From Sva-07 sp964549065 (lineage in GTDB: Bacteria; Actinomycetota; Acidimicrobiia; Acidimicrobiales; Ilumatobacteraceae): DNA of 10,846 nt. Shown here one piece after another: positions 1 through 6,253 of the stretch. The translations under genes and the position numbers were made by a program. The notes under the pieces are model-generated. The model ran no database searches. It worked only from the letters and a program-made list of their open reading frames with translations, and was not told where the DNA came from. Position 1 is the stretch's first letter; each line of letters begins with the position of its first letter. The stretch is from contig CAZJUC010000103.1 in the NCBI GenBank assembly GCA_964549065.1, positions 1 through 10,846 of the forward strand, in the 5' to 3' direction.

Positions 1-181
1 TCAGCAGGCCACGGCGGCTGTGGTGATCCTTCTTGTGGACCTTGAGGTGCTCGGTGAGGTGCGTGATGCGCTCGGTGAGCAGCGCGATCTGCACCTCGGG
101 TGAGCCGGTGTCGGTCTCGTGCGTGCGGAACTTCTCGATGGTCGCCGCGGTGTCCGGGGCGGTGTCGGCAATGTCGGCCAT
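1..181 (-). CDS. rpsO: 30S ribosomal protein S15, N-terminal part (truncated by window edge)
   Basis: S15 is a primary 16S rRNA-binding protein of the 30S platform and takes part in an inter-subunit bridge. Only the first 60 codons are present, and the frame stays open to the left edge. The peptide starts MADIADTAPDTAATIEKF and continues with the family block THETDTGSPEVQIALLTERI, then HLTEHLKVHKKDHHSRRGLL, which is diagnostic of S15. The ATG at 181 is preceded by an AGAAGG-like Shine-Dalgarno sequence (about 191-197) at normal spacing. A longer open frame over the same bases is a different reading frame and is not S15. In most actinobacteria rpsO follows ribF directly and is followed by pnp. 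Here the ABC importer lies between ribF and rpsO, so rpsO needs its own promoter, and one is visible upstream. Confidence 0.96.
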   Translation of the reverse strand, partial: MADIADTAPDTAATIEKFRTHETDTGSPEVQIALLTERITHLTEHLKVHKKDHHSRRGLL

Positions 182-303
182 GGTGTGTCGCCTTCTTCGT
201 TGGGGTGCCGACCGTCTGGACGGCACCGGGAGAGGTCGCACCGGGTGCCGGGCGGCACTCGTGTGCATCGCGCCCGCGCCGGGGATTCCCAGCCCGAACG
301 GAC
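182..303 (-). promoter_or_regulatory. Structured rpsO 5' leader, possible S15 autoregulatory element
   Basis: The predicted transcript start near 303 gives a leader of about 120 nt. It contains four alternating complementary arms (plus-strand spelling): GGTGCCG 204-210, CGGCACC 221-227, GGTGCCG 244-250 and CGGCAC 253-258. Arm 2 can pair with arm 1 or arm 3, and arm 3 with arm 2 or arm 4, so exclusive folds are possible. A further CCGTC/GACGG pairing (212-216 with 219-223) competes inside the first hairpin. S15 is known to repress its own translation through leader RNAs of unrelated structure in several phyla. That this leader does so is inference. Confidence 0.45.
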
Positions 304-309
304 TCCGCA

Positions 310-338
310 ATGCTACGGCCCGGGCCCGCCGTCCACAA
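310..338 (-). promoter_or_regulatory. Probable rpsO promoter
   Basis: On the minus strand TTGTGG (333-338) and TAGCAT (310-315) are separated by exactly 17 bp, a good match to a housekeeping sigma-70-type promoter. Initiation would fall near 303. It explains how rpsO is expressed now that the ABC operon separates it from ribF. It is predicted from sequence only. Confidence 0.55.
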
Positions 339-425
339 CGGCTGGCTGTCGGGACGCTCGGCGTGGTCCTCGCCGTCGCTCGTACGCCGTGGGGCGTCGG
401 CCCGGGCAGACCGTTTCCACACGAG

Positions 426-431
426 TACCCT
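426..431 (+). promoter_or_regulatory. Candidate -10 box for a leaderless ABC operon transcript
   Basis: TACCCT matches the actinobacterial -10 pattern TANNNT and ends 8 nt before the GTG at 440. A transcript would begin at or within about two bases of that start codon. No Shine-Dalgarno sequence precedes the GTG, which fits leaderless translation. No convincing -35 box is visible at 17-18 bp. Confidence 0.35.
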
Positions 432-439
432 CGCTCGTC

Positions 440-1204
440 GTGCCAGCCCGTATCGAAGCACGCAGTGTCTCGAAGTCGTTCGGGGCGCTCGACGCGCTGG
501 CTCCGGTCGATCTGCGTGTCGACGACGGCGAGACCGTCACACTGCTCGGTCCGTCGGGTTGCGGCAAGACGACGCTGCTCAGGCTGATCGCCGGGCTCGA
601 GCAACCGTCATCCGGCGACATCGTCGTCAACGGCATGTCCCCCACCGACGCCCGGCGTCACAAGCAGATCGGCTTCGTACCGCAGTCTCCGGCGCTGCTC
701 CCCTGGCGCACCGTCGAAGGCAACGCTCGTCTGCTGCTCGACGTCAACCGGCGAGCATCACCGACCACGCCGAGTGTCTCGGTCGACGATCTCCTCGTCG
801 AGGTCGGCCTCGGCGACTTCCGCGACGCCTATCCACACGAACTGTCCGGCGGCATGCAACAGCGTGTCGGGCTGGTGCGCGCCTTCGCGATCGATGCTCC
901 CATCTTGTTGATGGACGAACCGTTCGCGGCGCTCGACGAGATGACGCGCACCGACATGCGCCACCTGCTCGGCCGACTCTGCGAACCGCTCGGAACGACG
1001 GTGTTGTTCGTCACCCACTCGATCCCCGAGGCGACCTTCCTGTCGGATCGTGTGGCGGTGATGTCGCCGCGGCCGGGTCGGATCACCGAGGACGTGACGG
1101 TCGAACTCTCCCATCCCCGTCGGCCCGAACTGGAGGACACCGAACAGTTCTTCCACATCACCACCCGACTGCGGTCCGGGTTGCGTGCCGGGCTGGACCG
1201 ATGA
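440..1204 (+). CDS. ABC transporter ATP-binding protein, nitrate/sulfonate/taurine (SsuB/TauB) type
   Basis: This 254-residue cytoplasmic ATPase energises the importer formed with the next two genes. All nucleotide-binding motifs are intact: Walker A GPSGCGKT (37-44), Q-loop Gln82, signature LSGGMQQR (135-142), Walker B ILLMDEP (155-161), the D-loop ALD just after it and switch His193. The stretch FVPQSPALLPWRTVEGN resembles the SsuB/TauB/ThiZ-like group, and the length is typical. The frame is open far upstream, but homology starts at PARIEARSVSKSF, so the GTG at 440 is chosen; there is no Shine-Dalgarno sequence and a TACCCT box sits just upstream. The stop overlaps the permease start by 4 bp (ATGA), implying translational coupling. 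The substrate cannot be read from this subunit. The operon lies on the opposite strand to its translation-gene neighbours. Confidence 0.93.
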   Translation: MPARIEARSVSKSFGALDALAPVDLRVDDGETVTLLGPSGCGKTTLLRLIAGLEQPSSGDIVVNGMSPTDARRHKQIGFVPQSPALLPWRTVEGNARLLLDVNRRASPTTPSVSVDDLLVEVGLGDFRDAYPHELSGGMQQRVGLVRAFAIDAPILLMDEPFAALDEMTRTDMRHLLGRLCEPLGTTVLFVTHSIPEATFLSDRVAVMSPRPGRITEDVTVELSHPRRPELEDTEQFFHITTRLRSGLRAGLDR

Positions 1205-1965
1205 AACCCGGTGCGCAGCGCATCGTCGCACCGTTGGTCGGCCTGATCGCGTTCGGCGTGTTCTGGGAGGCGGCCGTGCGCATCTTGGACATCCGACGAT
1301 TCGTGCTGCTCGCGCCCACGGCCATCCTGGCCGAACTCGCCGACGCGCCCGACTACTACTGGAGCAACGCCGTGGTCACCGGTTGGCACGTGGTGGTCGG
1401 CTTGTCGATCTCGCTGCTGCTGGCCGTGGTCGTGGGGTCGCTGATGGCCTCGTCACGGTTCGTCGAGGAGGCGACCCAACCGGTCCTGGTGCTCGTGCTC
1501 GTGACGCCGTGGGTCGCGTACATCACATCGGTGGTGCTGTGGCTCGGTGGTGGCGAGCCGACCGTGCTGTTCATGGTGGCGTTCACCTCGTTTCCCGTTT
1601 TCACCTTCGGTGTGGTGGGTGGCATGAAATCGGCTGATCCGGCCGCCCGCGAACTGCTCGCGAGCGTCGATGCCCGACCATGGGAGGTGTTCTGGCGGCT
1701 GCGCCTGCCGTCGGCGTTGCCGTCGATCTTCACCACCGCGAGGTTCGCGATGGGGCTCGGACTCGCCGCCGCGTACTTCAGCGAGGGATCCGCATTCGTC
1801 ACCGAGGGTCTCGGGTACATCGGTCAACGCGCGGCGGCGTTCAACAACGCCGAGGCACTGTGGGCGACGATCGTTTCCTCGGCACTGCTCGGCGTGGGCG
1901 GGCTCGTCGTCATCACGGTGTTGGAGCGACTGCTGCTGCGCTGGCACTCGTCGCAGCGAAGCTGA
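1201..1965 (+). CDS. ABC transporter permease, nitrate/sulfonate/taurine (SsuC/TauC) type
   Basis: This 254-residue inner-membrane protein is a BPD_transp_1-type permease and probably acts as a homodimer. About six hydrophobic segments are visible, near residues 8-27, 60-83, 94-115, 121-140, 178-195 and 222-243. The cytoplasmic EAA loop that contacts the ATPase is at 151-170: ELLASVDARPWEVFWRLRLP. The family pattern is EAA...G.........I.LP; here the usual Gly is Asp157, while the ending LP is kept. Late motifs such as EGLGYIGQRAAAFNNAE match the SsuC/TauC family. The start ATG overlaps the ATPase stop by 4 bp. A gap of about 100 bp with two hairpins separates it from the binding protein. Function as an importer permease is secure; the substrate is not. 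Confidence 0.92.
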   Translation: MKPGAQRIVAPLVGLIAFGVFWEAAVRILDIRRFVLLAPTAILAELADAPDYYWSNAVVTGWHVVVGLSISLLLAVVVGSLMASSRFVEEATQPVLVLVLVTPWVAYITSVVLWLGGGEPTVLFMVAFTSFPVFTFGVVGGMKSADPAARELLASVDARPWEVFWRLRLPSALPSIFTTARFAMGLGLAAAYFSEGSAFVTEGLGYIGQRAAAFNNAEALWATIVSSALLGVGGLVVITVLERLLLRWHSSQRS

Positions 1966-1986
1966 CTGTGCGCATCATCGATTCCC

Positions 1987-2024
1987 GTGGCATGCTCGCC
2001 ACTCTTCCGGCTCCGAGCCGGGAA
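1987..2024 (+). other. Two small hairpins between permease and binding-protein genes
   Basis: The first is GTGGC/GCCAC (1987-1991 with 1998-2002). The second is stronger: CCGGCTC (2007-2013) pairs with GAGCCGG (2015-2021), and TT/AA can extend it past a bulged G. No T-run follows, so it is not a classic terminator. Intercistronic hairpins in ABC operons can stabilise part of the message or alter subunit ratios; applying that here is inference. The rest of the 102-bp gap shows nothing else. Confidence 0.4.
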
Positions 2025-2067
2025 CCCTCCAGACACCGCCCAGCTGGCCGGACATGATCGGATCTCC

Positions 2068-3192
2068 ATGCGAATTCGCCACACCCTCGCAGTCGCAGTC
2101 GCCGCCGGGCTCGCCGTCGCCGCGTGCGGCTCGGACACGGACGACAGCTCCCCGTCGTCGGACGTCGCCGATGTCGTCGCCGACGAGAGTTTCCCCGCAG
2201 AGCGTTGTGCAGCCAACGAGGCCGCCGGCACGATCACCTACCTCACCGGGTTCGACTTCGCCGCTGCGGCGTCGATCGTCGAGGTGATCGTGGCCGAGGA
2301 CGCCGGCTACTTCGACGAGCTGTGTCTCGACGTCGAGATCCAGCCGAGCTTCTCCACGGCGAACTACGCCCTCATCGCAGAGAACGACGCCCAGTTCTCG
2401 TCCGGCGGCTCGTTCAGCGAGGTCGTCGAGTTCGCCGCCGCGAACGACGCCGACTTCGTCACGCTCGCCGTCGATGGTCGTGCGCCGATCGACGTCCTCA
2501 TGGTCAAACCAGGAGCGACCTCGTCGTTGGACGACCTCGTCGGCACCACCATCGGCGTGAAAGGAAAACTGCCCACCAGCATCCAGGTGATGCTCGCCCA
2601 GCAGGGTCTGACAGCAGACGACGACTTCGACACCGTCGCCGTCGAAGGTTTCGACCCGGTGGCCCACATGGCGATCGAGGCGATCGTGGGCGTGCCTGGT
2701 TGGCGCAGCAACGAGCCGGGCGCACTGGAGCGAGCCGGCGTCGCGTTCGACCTGTACGACACCGTCGACTTCGGCATTCCGGGATCGTTCGGGATCATCT
2801 ATTCCAACCAGCAGTTCATCGACGAGCACCCGACCGCAGCGGAGGACTTCATGCGCGCTGCCATGCGCGGTCTCGCGGATGCGATCGCCGATCCCGAGGC
2901 CGCAGCGAACACCGCGGTGGAGCTGATCAACGCCGGTGGCAACCCGAACTTCCTGTCACCCGAGGGCGAGGTGTTCCGATGGACCACCGATGCCGCCACG
3001 ATCTCCGCACTCACACCTGACGACACCCCGTTCGGGCTTCCCGACGTCGAGTCGCTCCAGGTCGAACTCGACACCTACGCGGAGACCGGGTTGTTCGGCG
3101 ACGGTGACGTCCCGGACGCCGGATCGGTCGTGGACGTCGCTCTGATGGAGCGCATCCACGACGGCACCACCGTGATCTGGCCCGCCGGCTGA
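2068..3192 (+). CDS. ABC transporter substrate-binding lipoprotein, NMT1/SsuA/ThiY-like
   Basis: This is a 374-residue extracytoplasmic solute receptor anchored to the membrane by a lipid. MRIRHTLAVAVAAGLAVAAC is a lipoprotein signal peptide with cleavage before Cys20, followed by an acidic, serine-rich linker to about residue 45. The mature part begins ITYLTGFDFAAAASIVEVIV and includes AEDAGYFDELCLDVEI, a pattern of NMT1/SsuA-type receptors in which the early segment is followed by an 'amino acids become aware of a slow partner' region. DDLVGTTIGVKGKLPTSIQ matches the second-lobe entry (DLKGKTIGV type). The frame is open 27 codons further upstream, but the lipobox fixes the start at 2068. 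No clear Shine-Dalgarno sequence is seen. Candidate ligands are a sulfonate, nitrate, or a thiamine-precursor pyrimidine; the sequence does not decide. It is the last gene of the operon and ends next to a large palindrome. Confidence 0.88.
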   Translation: MRIRHTLAVAVAAGLAVAACGSDTDDSSPSSDVADVVADESFPAERCAANEAAGTITYLTGFDFAAAASIVEVIVAEDAGYFDELCLDVEIQPSFSTANYALIAENDAQFSSGGSFSEVVEFAAANDADFVTLAVDGRAPIDVLMVKPGATSSLDDLVGTTIGVKGKLPTSIQVMLAQQGLTADDDFDTVAVEGFDPVAHMAIEAIVGVPGWRSNEPGALERAGVAFDLYDTVDFGIPGSFGIIYSNQQFIDEHPTAAEDFMRAAMRGLADAIADPEAAANTAVELINAGGNPNFLSPEGEVFRWTTDAATISALTPDDTPFGLPDVESLQVELDTYAETGLFGDGDVPDAGSVVDVALMERIHDGTTVIWPAG

Positions 3193-3193
3193 C

Positions 3194-3266
3194 GCTCCCA
3201 ACCCCGTTTGCGCACGGATTCCGGTGGGGCACCCCACCCGGAATGCAACGCAAACGTGGTTGGAGC
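3194..3266. terminator. Large composite inverted repeat between convergent genes, possible bidirectional terminator
   Basis: It fills the 82-bp space between the binding-protein stop and the ribF stop. Outer arms: GCTCC (3194-3198), a bulged C, then AACCCCGTTTGCG (3200-3212), pairing with 3249-3266 with one mismatch. Inner arms: ATTCCGG (3218-3224) plus TGGGG (3225-3229), pairing with CCCCA (3232-3236), a bulged C and CCGGAAT (3238-3244). The symmetry suits termination from both sides. No T-run follows on either strand, so it could instead act as a Rho-dependent or processing boundary, or be a mobile palindromic repeat. Confidence 0.55.
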
Positions 3267-3274
3267 CGACGCGT

Positions 3275-4216
3275 TCAGGCGAGCAGGTCGCGGGCGTTGG
3301 CCACATCCTGTCCGAGCTGGCCGATCAGCGCGTCGACACCGTCGAACTTGCGCTCGCTGCGCAAGAAGTGCTCGAAGCGCACCGCCGCCTGCTCACCGTA
3401 GAGGTCGACGTCGACGTCGAGCAGGTGTGCCTCGAGCAGCGACGCGTCGGCGTGCTCGTAGAACGTGGGGCGACGGCCGAGGTTGATCGCGCACCCGTAC
3501 ACGTCACCGTTGGGGCGTTCGTACCACCCGGCGTACACCCCGTCAGCGGGAAGACACATGCCCGACGGCACCGCGACGTTCGCCGTCGGGAAGCCGAGGA
3601 GGCGTCCGCGCTGGTCGCCCGGGAAGACCTCGCCACGCACCTCGTGCGGTCGGCCGAGCATCGCGTTGGCGCGCCCGATGTCGCCACCGGCCAGGGCCCG
3701 ACGAATCGCGGTGCTGCTCACAGGTTCGGCGATGCCGTCCATGCGCGCCACCAGCTGGATGGGTTCGACGTCGAAGTCGGCTTCGACCCCGATCTTGCGG
3801 AGCAGGTCGACGTTGCCGTCGCGGTGACGACCGAAATGGAAGTCTTCACCGACCACGATCGCACGCGTCTGCAGGCAACTCACCAGCACTCGCTCGACGA
3901 ACGACTCCGGACTCTCTGCGGCCTGCTCGACGTCGAACGGCACGATCACCACCGCATCGACGCCGGTGGCAGCGAGCAGCTCCATCTTCTGGTCGGCGCT
4001 CGTGAGCAGCCGGGGCGCCGACTCGGGCCGCACGATGCTGGCGGGGTGACGGTCGAAGGTGACCACGACGGACTTCGCACCCAGCGACGCCGCCCGGCGA
4101 CGTACCTGGTCGATGACCGCTCGGTGACCGAGATGGACGCCGTCGTAGGCACCGATCGTGATCACGGATCGCTCGTCCGCCCATGGGCAGTGCAGGAGGT
4201 CGGTCACGACGAGCAC
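3275..4216 (-). CDS. ribF: Bifunctional riboflavin kinase / FAD synthetase
   Basis: RibF phosphorylates riboflavin to FMN and adenylates FMN to FAD in the cytoplasm. The 313-residue protein has both modules. The N-terminal nucleotidyltransferase carries GAYDGVHLGH (22-31), TFDRHP (53-58, usually TFDPHP), VGEDFHFGRHRDGN (122-135) and SSTAIR (167-172). The C-terminal kinase has GFPTAN (208-213), INLGRRPTF and the catalytic-type Glu in LLEAHLLD (Glu262). Length is normal. The start is a GTG at 4216; a GTG three codons later (4207) is equally possible. Neither has a Shine-Dalgarno sequence, but TAGCGT sits six bases before 4216. It lies 45 bp after truB, as in many actinobacteria, but rpsO does not follow it. 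Confidence 0.96.
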   Translation of the reverse strand: MLVVTDLLHCPWADERSVITIGAYDGVHLGHRAVIDQVRRRAASLGAKSVVVTFDRHPASIVRPESAPRLLTSADQKMELLAATGVDAVVIVPFDVEQAAESPESFVERVLVSCLQTRAIVVGEDFHFGRHRDGNVDLLRKIGVEADFDVEPIQLVARMDGIAEPVSSTAIRRALAGGDIGRANAMLGRPHEVRGEVFPGDQRGRLLGFPTANVAVPSGMCLPADGVYAGWYERPNGDVYGCAINLGRRPTFYEHADASLLEAHLLDVDVDLYGEQAAVRFEHFLRSERKFDGVDALIGQLGQDVANARDLLA

Positions 4217-4222
4217 GCCGCA

Positions 4223-4228
4223 ACGCTA
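4223..4228 (-). promoter_or_regulatory. Candidate -10 box giving a leaderless ribF transcript
   Basis: TAGCGT on the minus strand ends exactly six bases before the ribF GTG, the spacing expected if transcription starts on the start codon. No -35 match is evident. The same 45-bp truB-ribF gap has a small hairpin, GCCGG-ACA-CCGGC (4241-4253). ribF may also be reached by read-through from truB. Confidence 0.33.
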
Positions 4229-4261
4229 TCTGCCGACTCCGCCGGACACCGGCTCCAATGG

Positions 4262-5128
4262 TCATTGCGGGAGCACCACGGCCGGCTTCGCCTGACCGCG
4301 GAAGGCCTCGTAGACGGCGAGCAGCTCACCGCCACGGTCGAACACCGCCCAGGGTCCGTCGCCGTCCCAGGCGTCGAGCACACGGCCGTTGGCGACCAAC
4401 GCTGCTGTGGCATCGTCGACGTGGACCGTCACCAACGACCGAACGGCACTCGCCACCGGCTGCAACTCGCATTCGTCGGGCGGTGCGGCCTCGTCGAGCG
4501 TGAACGCACCAACGTGCGTGCGACGCAGATTGCGAAGGTGTGCTCCGCCGCCCAGCAGCCGTCCGAGGTCGTCGGCGAGCGTGCGAACGTAGGTGCCTGC
4601 AGAGCACTCGACGTCGATGCCCAGCACCCCCGCTTCGGCCCACCCGACGACGTCGAAGCGGTGGATCGTGACCGGCCGAGGGGCCCGTTCGACCTCGATG
4701 CCCTCGCGGGCGAGCTCGTGGAGCCGCTTGCCGTCGACCCTGAGCGCCGACACCATCGGCGGAACCTGCTCGATGCCGCCGACAAGATGTCCGGCGACCA
4801 TCCGCCGAGCATCCTCGAGCGACACCTGTGACATGTCGAACGTCGCCAGCACGTCACCTGCCGAGTCGAGTGTGGACGTGCTGGAGCCGAGCACCACCTC
4901 GCCGGTGTACCCCTTGCGGGTCTTCTCGACGAAGCGCAGCAGACGTGTGGCCTTGCCGACCGCGACCACCAGCACACCGGTGGCGTCGGGGTCGAGCGTG
5001 CCGGCGTGGCCCACCTGACGCTCGCCGAACCGTCGCCGCAACATGGCGACCACGTCGTGGCTGGTGACGCCGGCAGGCTTGTCGACGACCGCGATCCCGT
5101 GGGTCGTCGCCGGCTTGCGACGTGCCAT
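4262..5128 (-). CDS. truB: tRNA pseudouridine(55) synthase
   Basis: TruB isomerises U55 in the T-loop of tRNAs to pseudouridine and also helps tRNA fold. The 288-residue protein shows motif I DKPAGVTSHDVV (16-27), motif II GHAGTLDPDATGVLVV with catalytic Asp46, KGYTGEVVLG with Tyr74, and the SAGTYVRTLADDLG block. A short C-terminal segment (WDGDGPWAVFDRGGELLAVYE region) resembles the PUA-like end of actinobacterial TruB. Its ATG overlaps the rbfA stop by one base (TGATG), so translation is very likely coupled to rbfA. Nothing essential is missing. Confidence 0.97.
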   Translation of the reverse strand: MARRKPATTHGIAVVDKPAGVTSHDVVAMLRRRFGERQVGHAGTLDPDATGVLVVAVGKATRLLRFVEKTRKGYTGEVVLGSSTSTLDSAGDVLATFDMSQVSLEDARRMVAGHLVGGIEQVPPMVSALRVDGKRLHELAREGIEVERAPRPVTIHRFDVVGWAEAGVLGIDVECSAGTYVRTLADDLGRLLGGGAHLRNLRRTHVGAFTLDEAAPPDECELQPVASAVRSLVTVHVDDATAALVANGRVLDAWDGDGPWAVFDRGGELLAVYEAFRGQAKPAVVLPQ

Positions 5129-5550
5129 CAGCCCTCGGTCGGGTCCGCAGGGTCGCCGCCGCTCGACTCGCGATCGAGACGCGCCCGATCGGACTTCAAG
5201 ATGTCGTCGATGCGCGCCGCTGACCTGATCACCATGTCGGGTCGGAAGTCGAGGATCGGGGTCTTCTTCGCCCGGATCTGCTTGGCGATCGACGACTGCA
5301 GGCGGATGCGATGCTCGGCGAACGCTTCGAGGATCTCGGCGTCACCGTCTTCGTCGGCGAGCGAATCGAAGAACACGATCGCCCGGTTCAGCTCGGGATC
5401 GACATCGACGCCGGTGACCGTGACGAACGTGAGCCGCTCGTCGTCGATCCGCACGAGTTCGTCGGCGATGATCTCCTGCAGCGTGGTGCTCACACGCGCG
5501 CTGCGCGAGTACTTCGGTGTGTTGCTGCGACTGCTGCGCTTGCCTGCCAT
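5128..5550 (-). CDS. rbfA: 30S ribosome-binding factor A
   Basis: RbfA is a small KH-fold protein that binds immature 30S subunits and supports 16S rRNA 5'-end maturation, and in other bacteria cold adaptation. The 140-residue protein has ARVSTTLQEIIADELVRIDD at 19-38, VTVTGVDVDPELNRAIVFFD in the centre, and HRIRLQSSIAKQIRAKKTPI toward the end, all RbfA hallmarks. The C-terminal tail (ESSGGDPADPTEG) is acidic and probably disordered. The ATG is set by a strong GAGGAG site six bases upstream. It overlaps truB by one base. Upstream it is separated from the thioredoxin-fold gene by a near-perfect palindrome, unlike the usual direct infB-rbfA neighbourhood. Confidence 0.95.
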   Translation of the reverse strand: MAGKRSSRSNTPKYSRSARVSTTLQEIIADELVRIDDERLTFVTVTGVDVDPELNRAIVFFDSLADEDGDAEILEAFAEHRIRLQSSIAKQIRAKKTPILDFRPDMVIRSAARIDDILKSDRARLDRESSGGDPADPTEG

Positions 5551-5556
5551 CGGAAT

Positions 5557-5562
5557 CTCCTC
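5557..5562 (-). promoter_or_regulatory. rbfA ribosome binding site
   Basis: GAGGAG on the minus strand lies six bases from the rbfA ATG. It is the strongest Shine-Dalgarno sequence in the window and fixes the start. It is only about seven bases below the palindrome at 5570-5602, so folding or protein binding there could affect access to it. Confidence 0.8.
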
Positions 5563-5569
5563 GGTGACG

Positions 5570-5602
5570 TGTAACGATTGGTGTCAGACACCAACCGTTA
5601 CA
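5570..5602. promoter_or_regulatory. 33-bp near-perfect palindrome before rbfA: candidate operator or RNA hairpin
   Basis: Arms of 16 bp (5570-5585 and 5587-5602) flank a single central base at 5586. The plus strand reads TGTAACGATTGGTGTC on the left. Only one pair is imperfect, and in the minus-strand RNA it becomes a G-U wobble, so the transcript can form a 16-bp stem. It starts directly after the stop codon of the upstream gene. No U-run follows, so it is not a classic terminator. Long palindromes with TGTAACG ends resemble TetR-type operators; this is inference, and no regulator gene is in the window. Confidence 0.6.
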
Positions 5603-6247
5603 TCAGGTGAAATCGGGGGCGACCCGGTTGGATCGCTTGAGTTCGGCCATACCGGACATGGTGGCCAGCTTCTCGACGGCGTCCCACAACTCGACGGCCT
5701 CCACGCCACGGGGCGCCTTGGAGATCACCGGACCGAAGAAGCTCGCCTCGTCGCCGGTGCCGGGGTGGAACGTGAGGATCGGTGTGCCGACATCGTTGCC
5801 GGTGCGACTCAGGGCGAGTTCGGTGTCGGCGCGAATGTAGCCGTCGTGCGACTCGTCGTCGGCGGCGTCGACGTGACGCTCGTCGAAACCGTTCGCCGAC
5901 AGCAGTCCCCGGTACCACGAGAGCGGTTCACCGCGGGCCACTTCACGCTGCGCCTCGACGTGCAGCGCCGTACCGACCGCGGTGTACCAGCGGCCGACAG
6001 TCGATGGATCAGCATCTGCGAGACGGATGGCGTTGCCGATGCGGAGCCCCTGCTGGCCGAGGTAGTGGCCGGCGCGGTACTGCGGCGTGTACCACTCGGC
6101 GGAATTGCCCTCGTTGAGCATCCAGAGCGAGATGAACCGCCAGTCGACCTGGTAGTCACGTTGTTCGCTCACGTTGACCACCCACCTCGACGTGATCCAC
6201 GCCCATGGGCAGACAGGATCGAAGAAGAAGTCCAGATCGGGAGCCAT
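5603..6247 (-). CDS. DsbA-like thioredoxin-fold protein, Rv2466c-type family, with CPWA active site
   Basis: This 214-residue protein lacks a signal peptide, so it is probably cytoplasmic. FFDPVCPWAWITSRWVVNV (8-26) matches the start of the actinobacterial family of Mycobacterium tuberculosis Rv2466c, a mycothiol-dependent reductase with a CPWC motif. Other shared features are LNEGN, QYRAGH, the cis-proline loop VGTPILTF (Pro156), FFGPVISKAPRG and LWDA near the end. Here the second active-site cysteine is Ala16 (CPWA) and only Cys13 remains, so a dithiol cycle is impossible within this motif; a mono-thiol, mycothiol-mixed-disulfide mechanism is plausible. It starts 35 bp after infB with no clear Shine-Dalgarno sequence and ends against the palindrome before rbfA. 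A DsbA-family isomerase or transferase role is the alternative. Confidence 0.85.
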   Translation of the reverse strand: MAPDLDFFFDPVCPWAWITSRWVVNVSEQRDYQVDWRFISLWMLNEGNSAEWYTPQYRAGHYLGQQGLRIGNAIRLADADPSTVGRWYTAVGTALHVEAQREVARGEPLSWYRGLLSANGFDERHVDAADDESHDGYIRADTELALSRTGNDVGTPILTFHPGTGDEASFFGPVISKAPRGVEAVELWDAVEKLATMSGMAELKRSNRVAPDFT

Positions 6248-6253
6248 CAGTGC

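Noticed and set aside
1..258. 85-codon Arg/Pro/Ser-rich minus-strand frame
   Set aside because: It overlaps rpsO in another frame; the rpsO frame has the S15 signature and a ribosome binding site.
182..439. TPP or other metabolite riboswitch before the ABC operon
   Set aside because: I could not find the conserved TPP core strings on the plus strand. The pairing elements lie on the rpsO side, and the ABC message seems to start at its first codon.
440..3192. A new defence or mobile system
   Set aside because: All three genes are ordinary importer subunits with complete motifs. No transposase, integrase, nuclease or terminal repeat supports a mobile element.
3224..4831. 535-codon open frame on the plus strand
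   Set aside because: It lies opposite ribF and truB, whose family motifs are unmistakable. Long antisense frames are expected at this GC content.
5570..5602. Classic intrinsic terminator after the thioredoxin-fold gene
   Set aside because: The stem is strong, but no U-run follows and the rbfA ribosome binding site comes almost at once.
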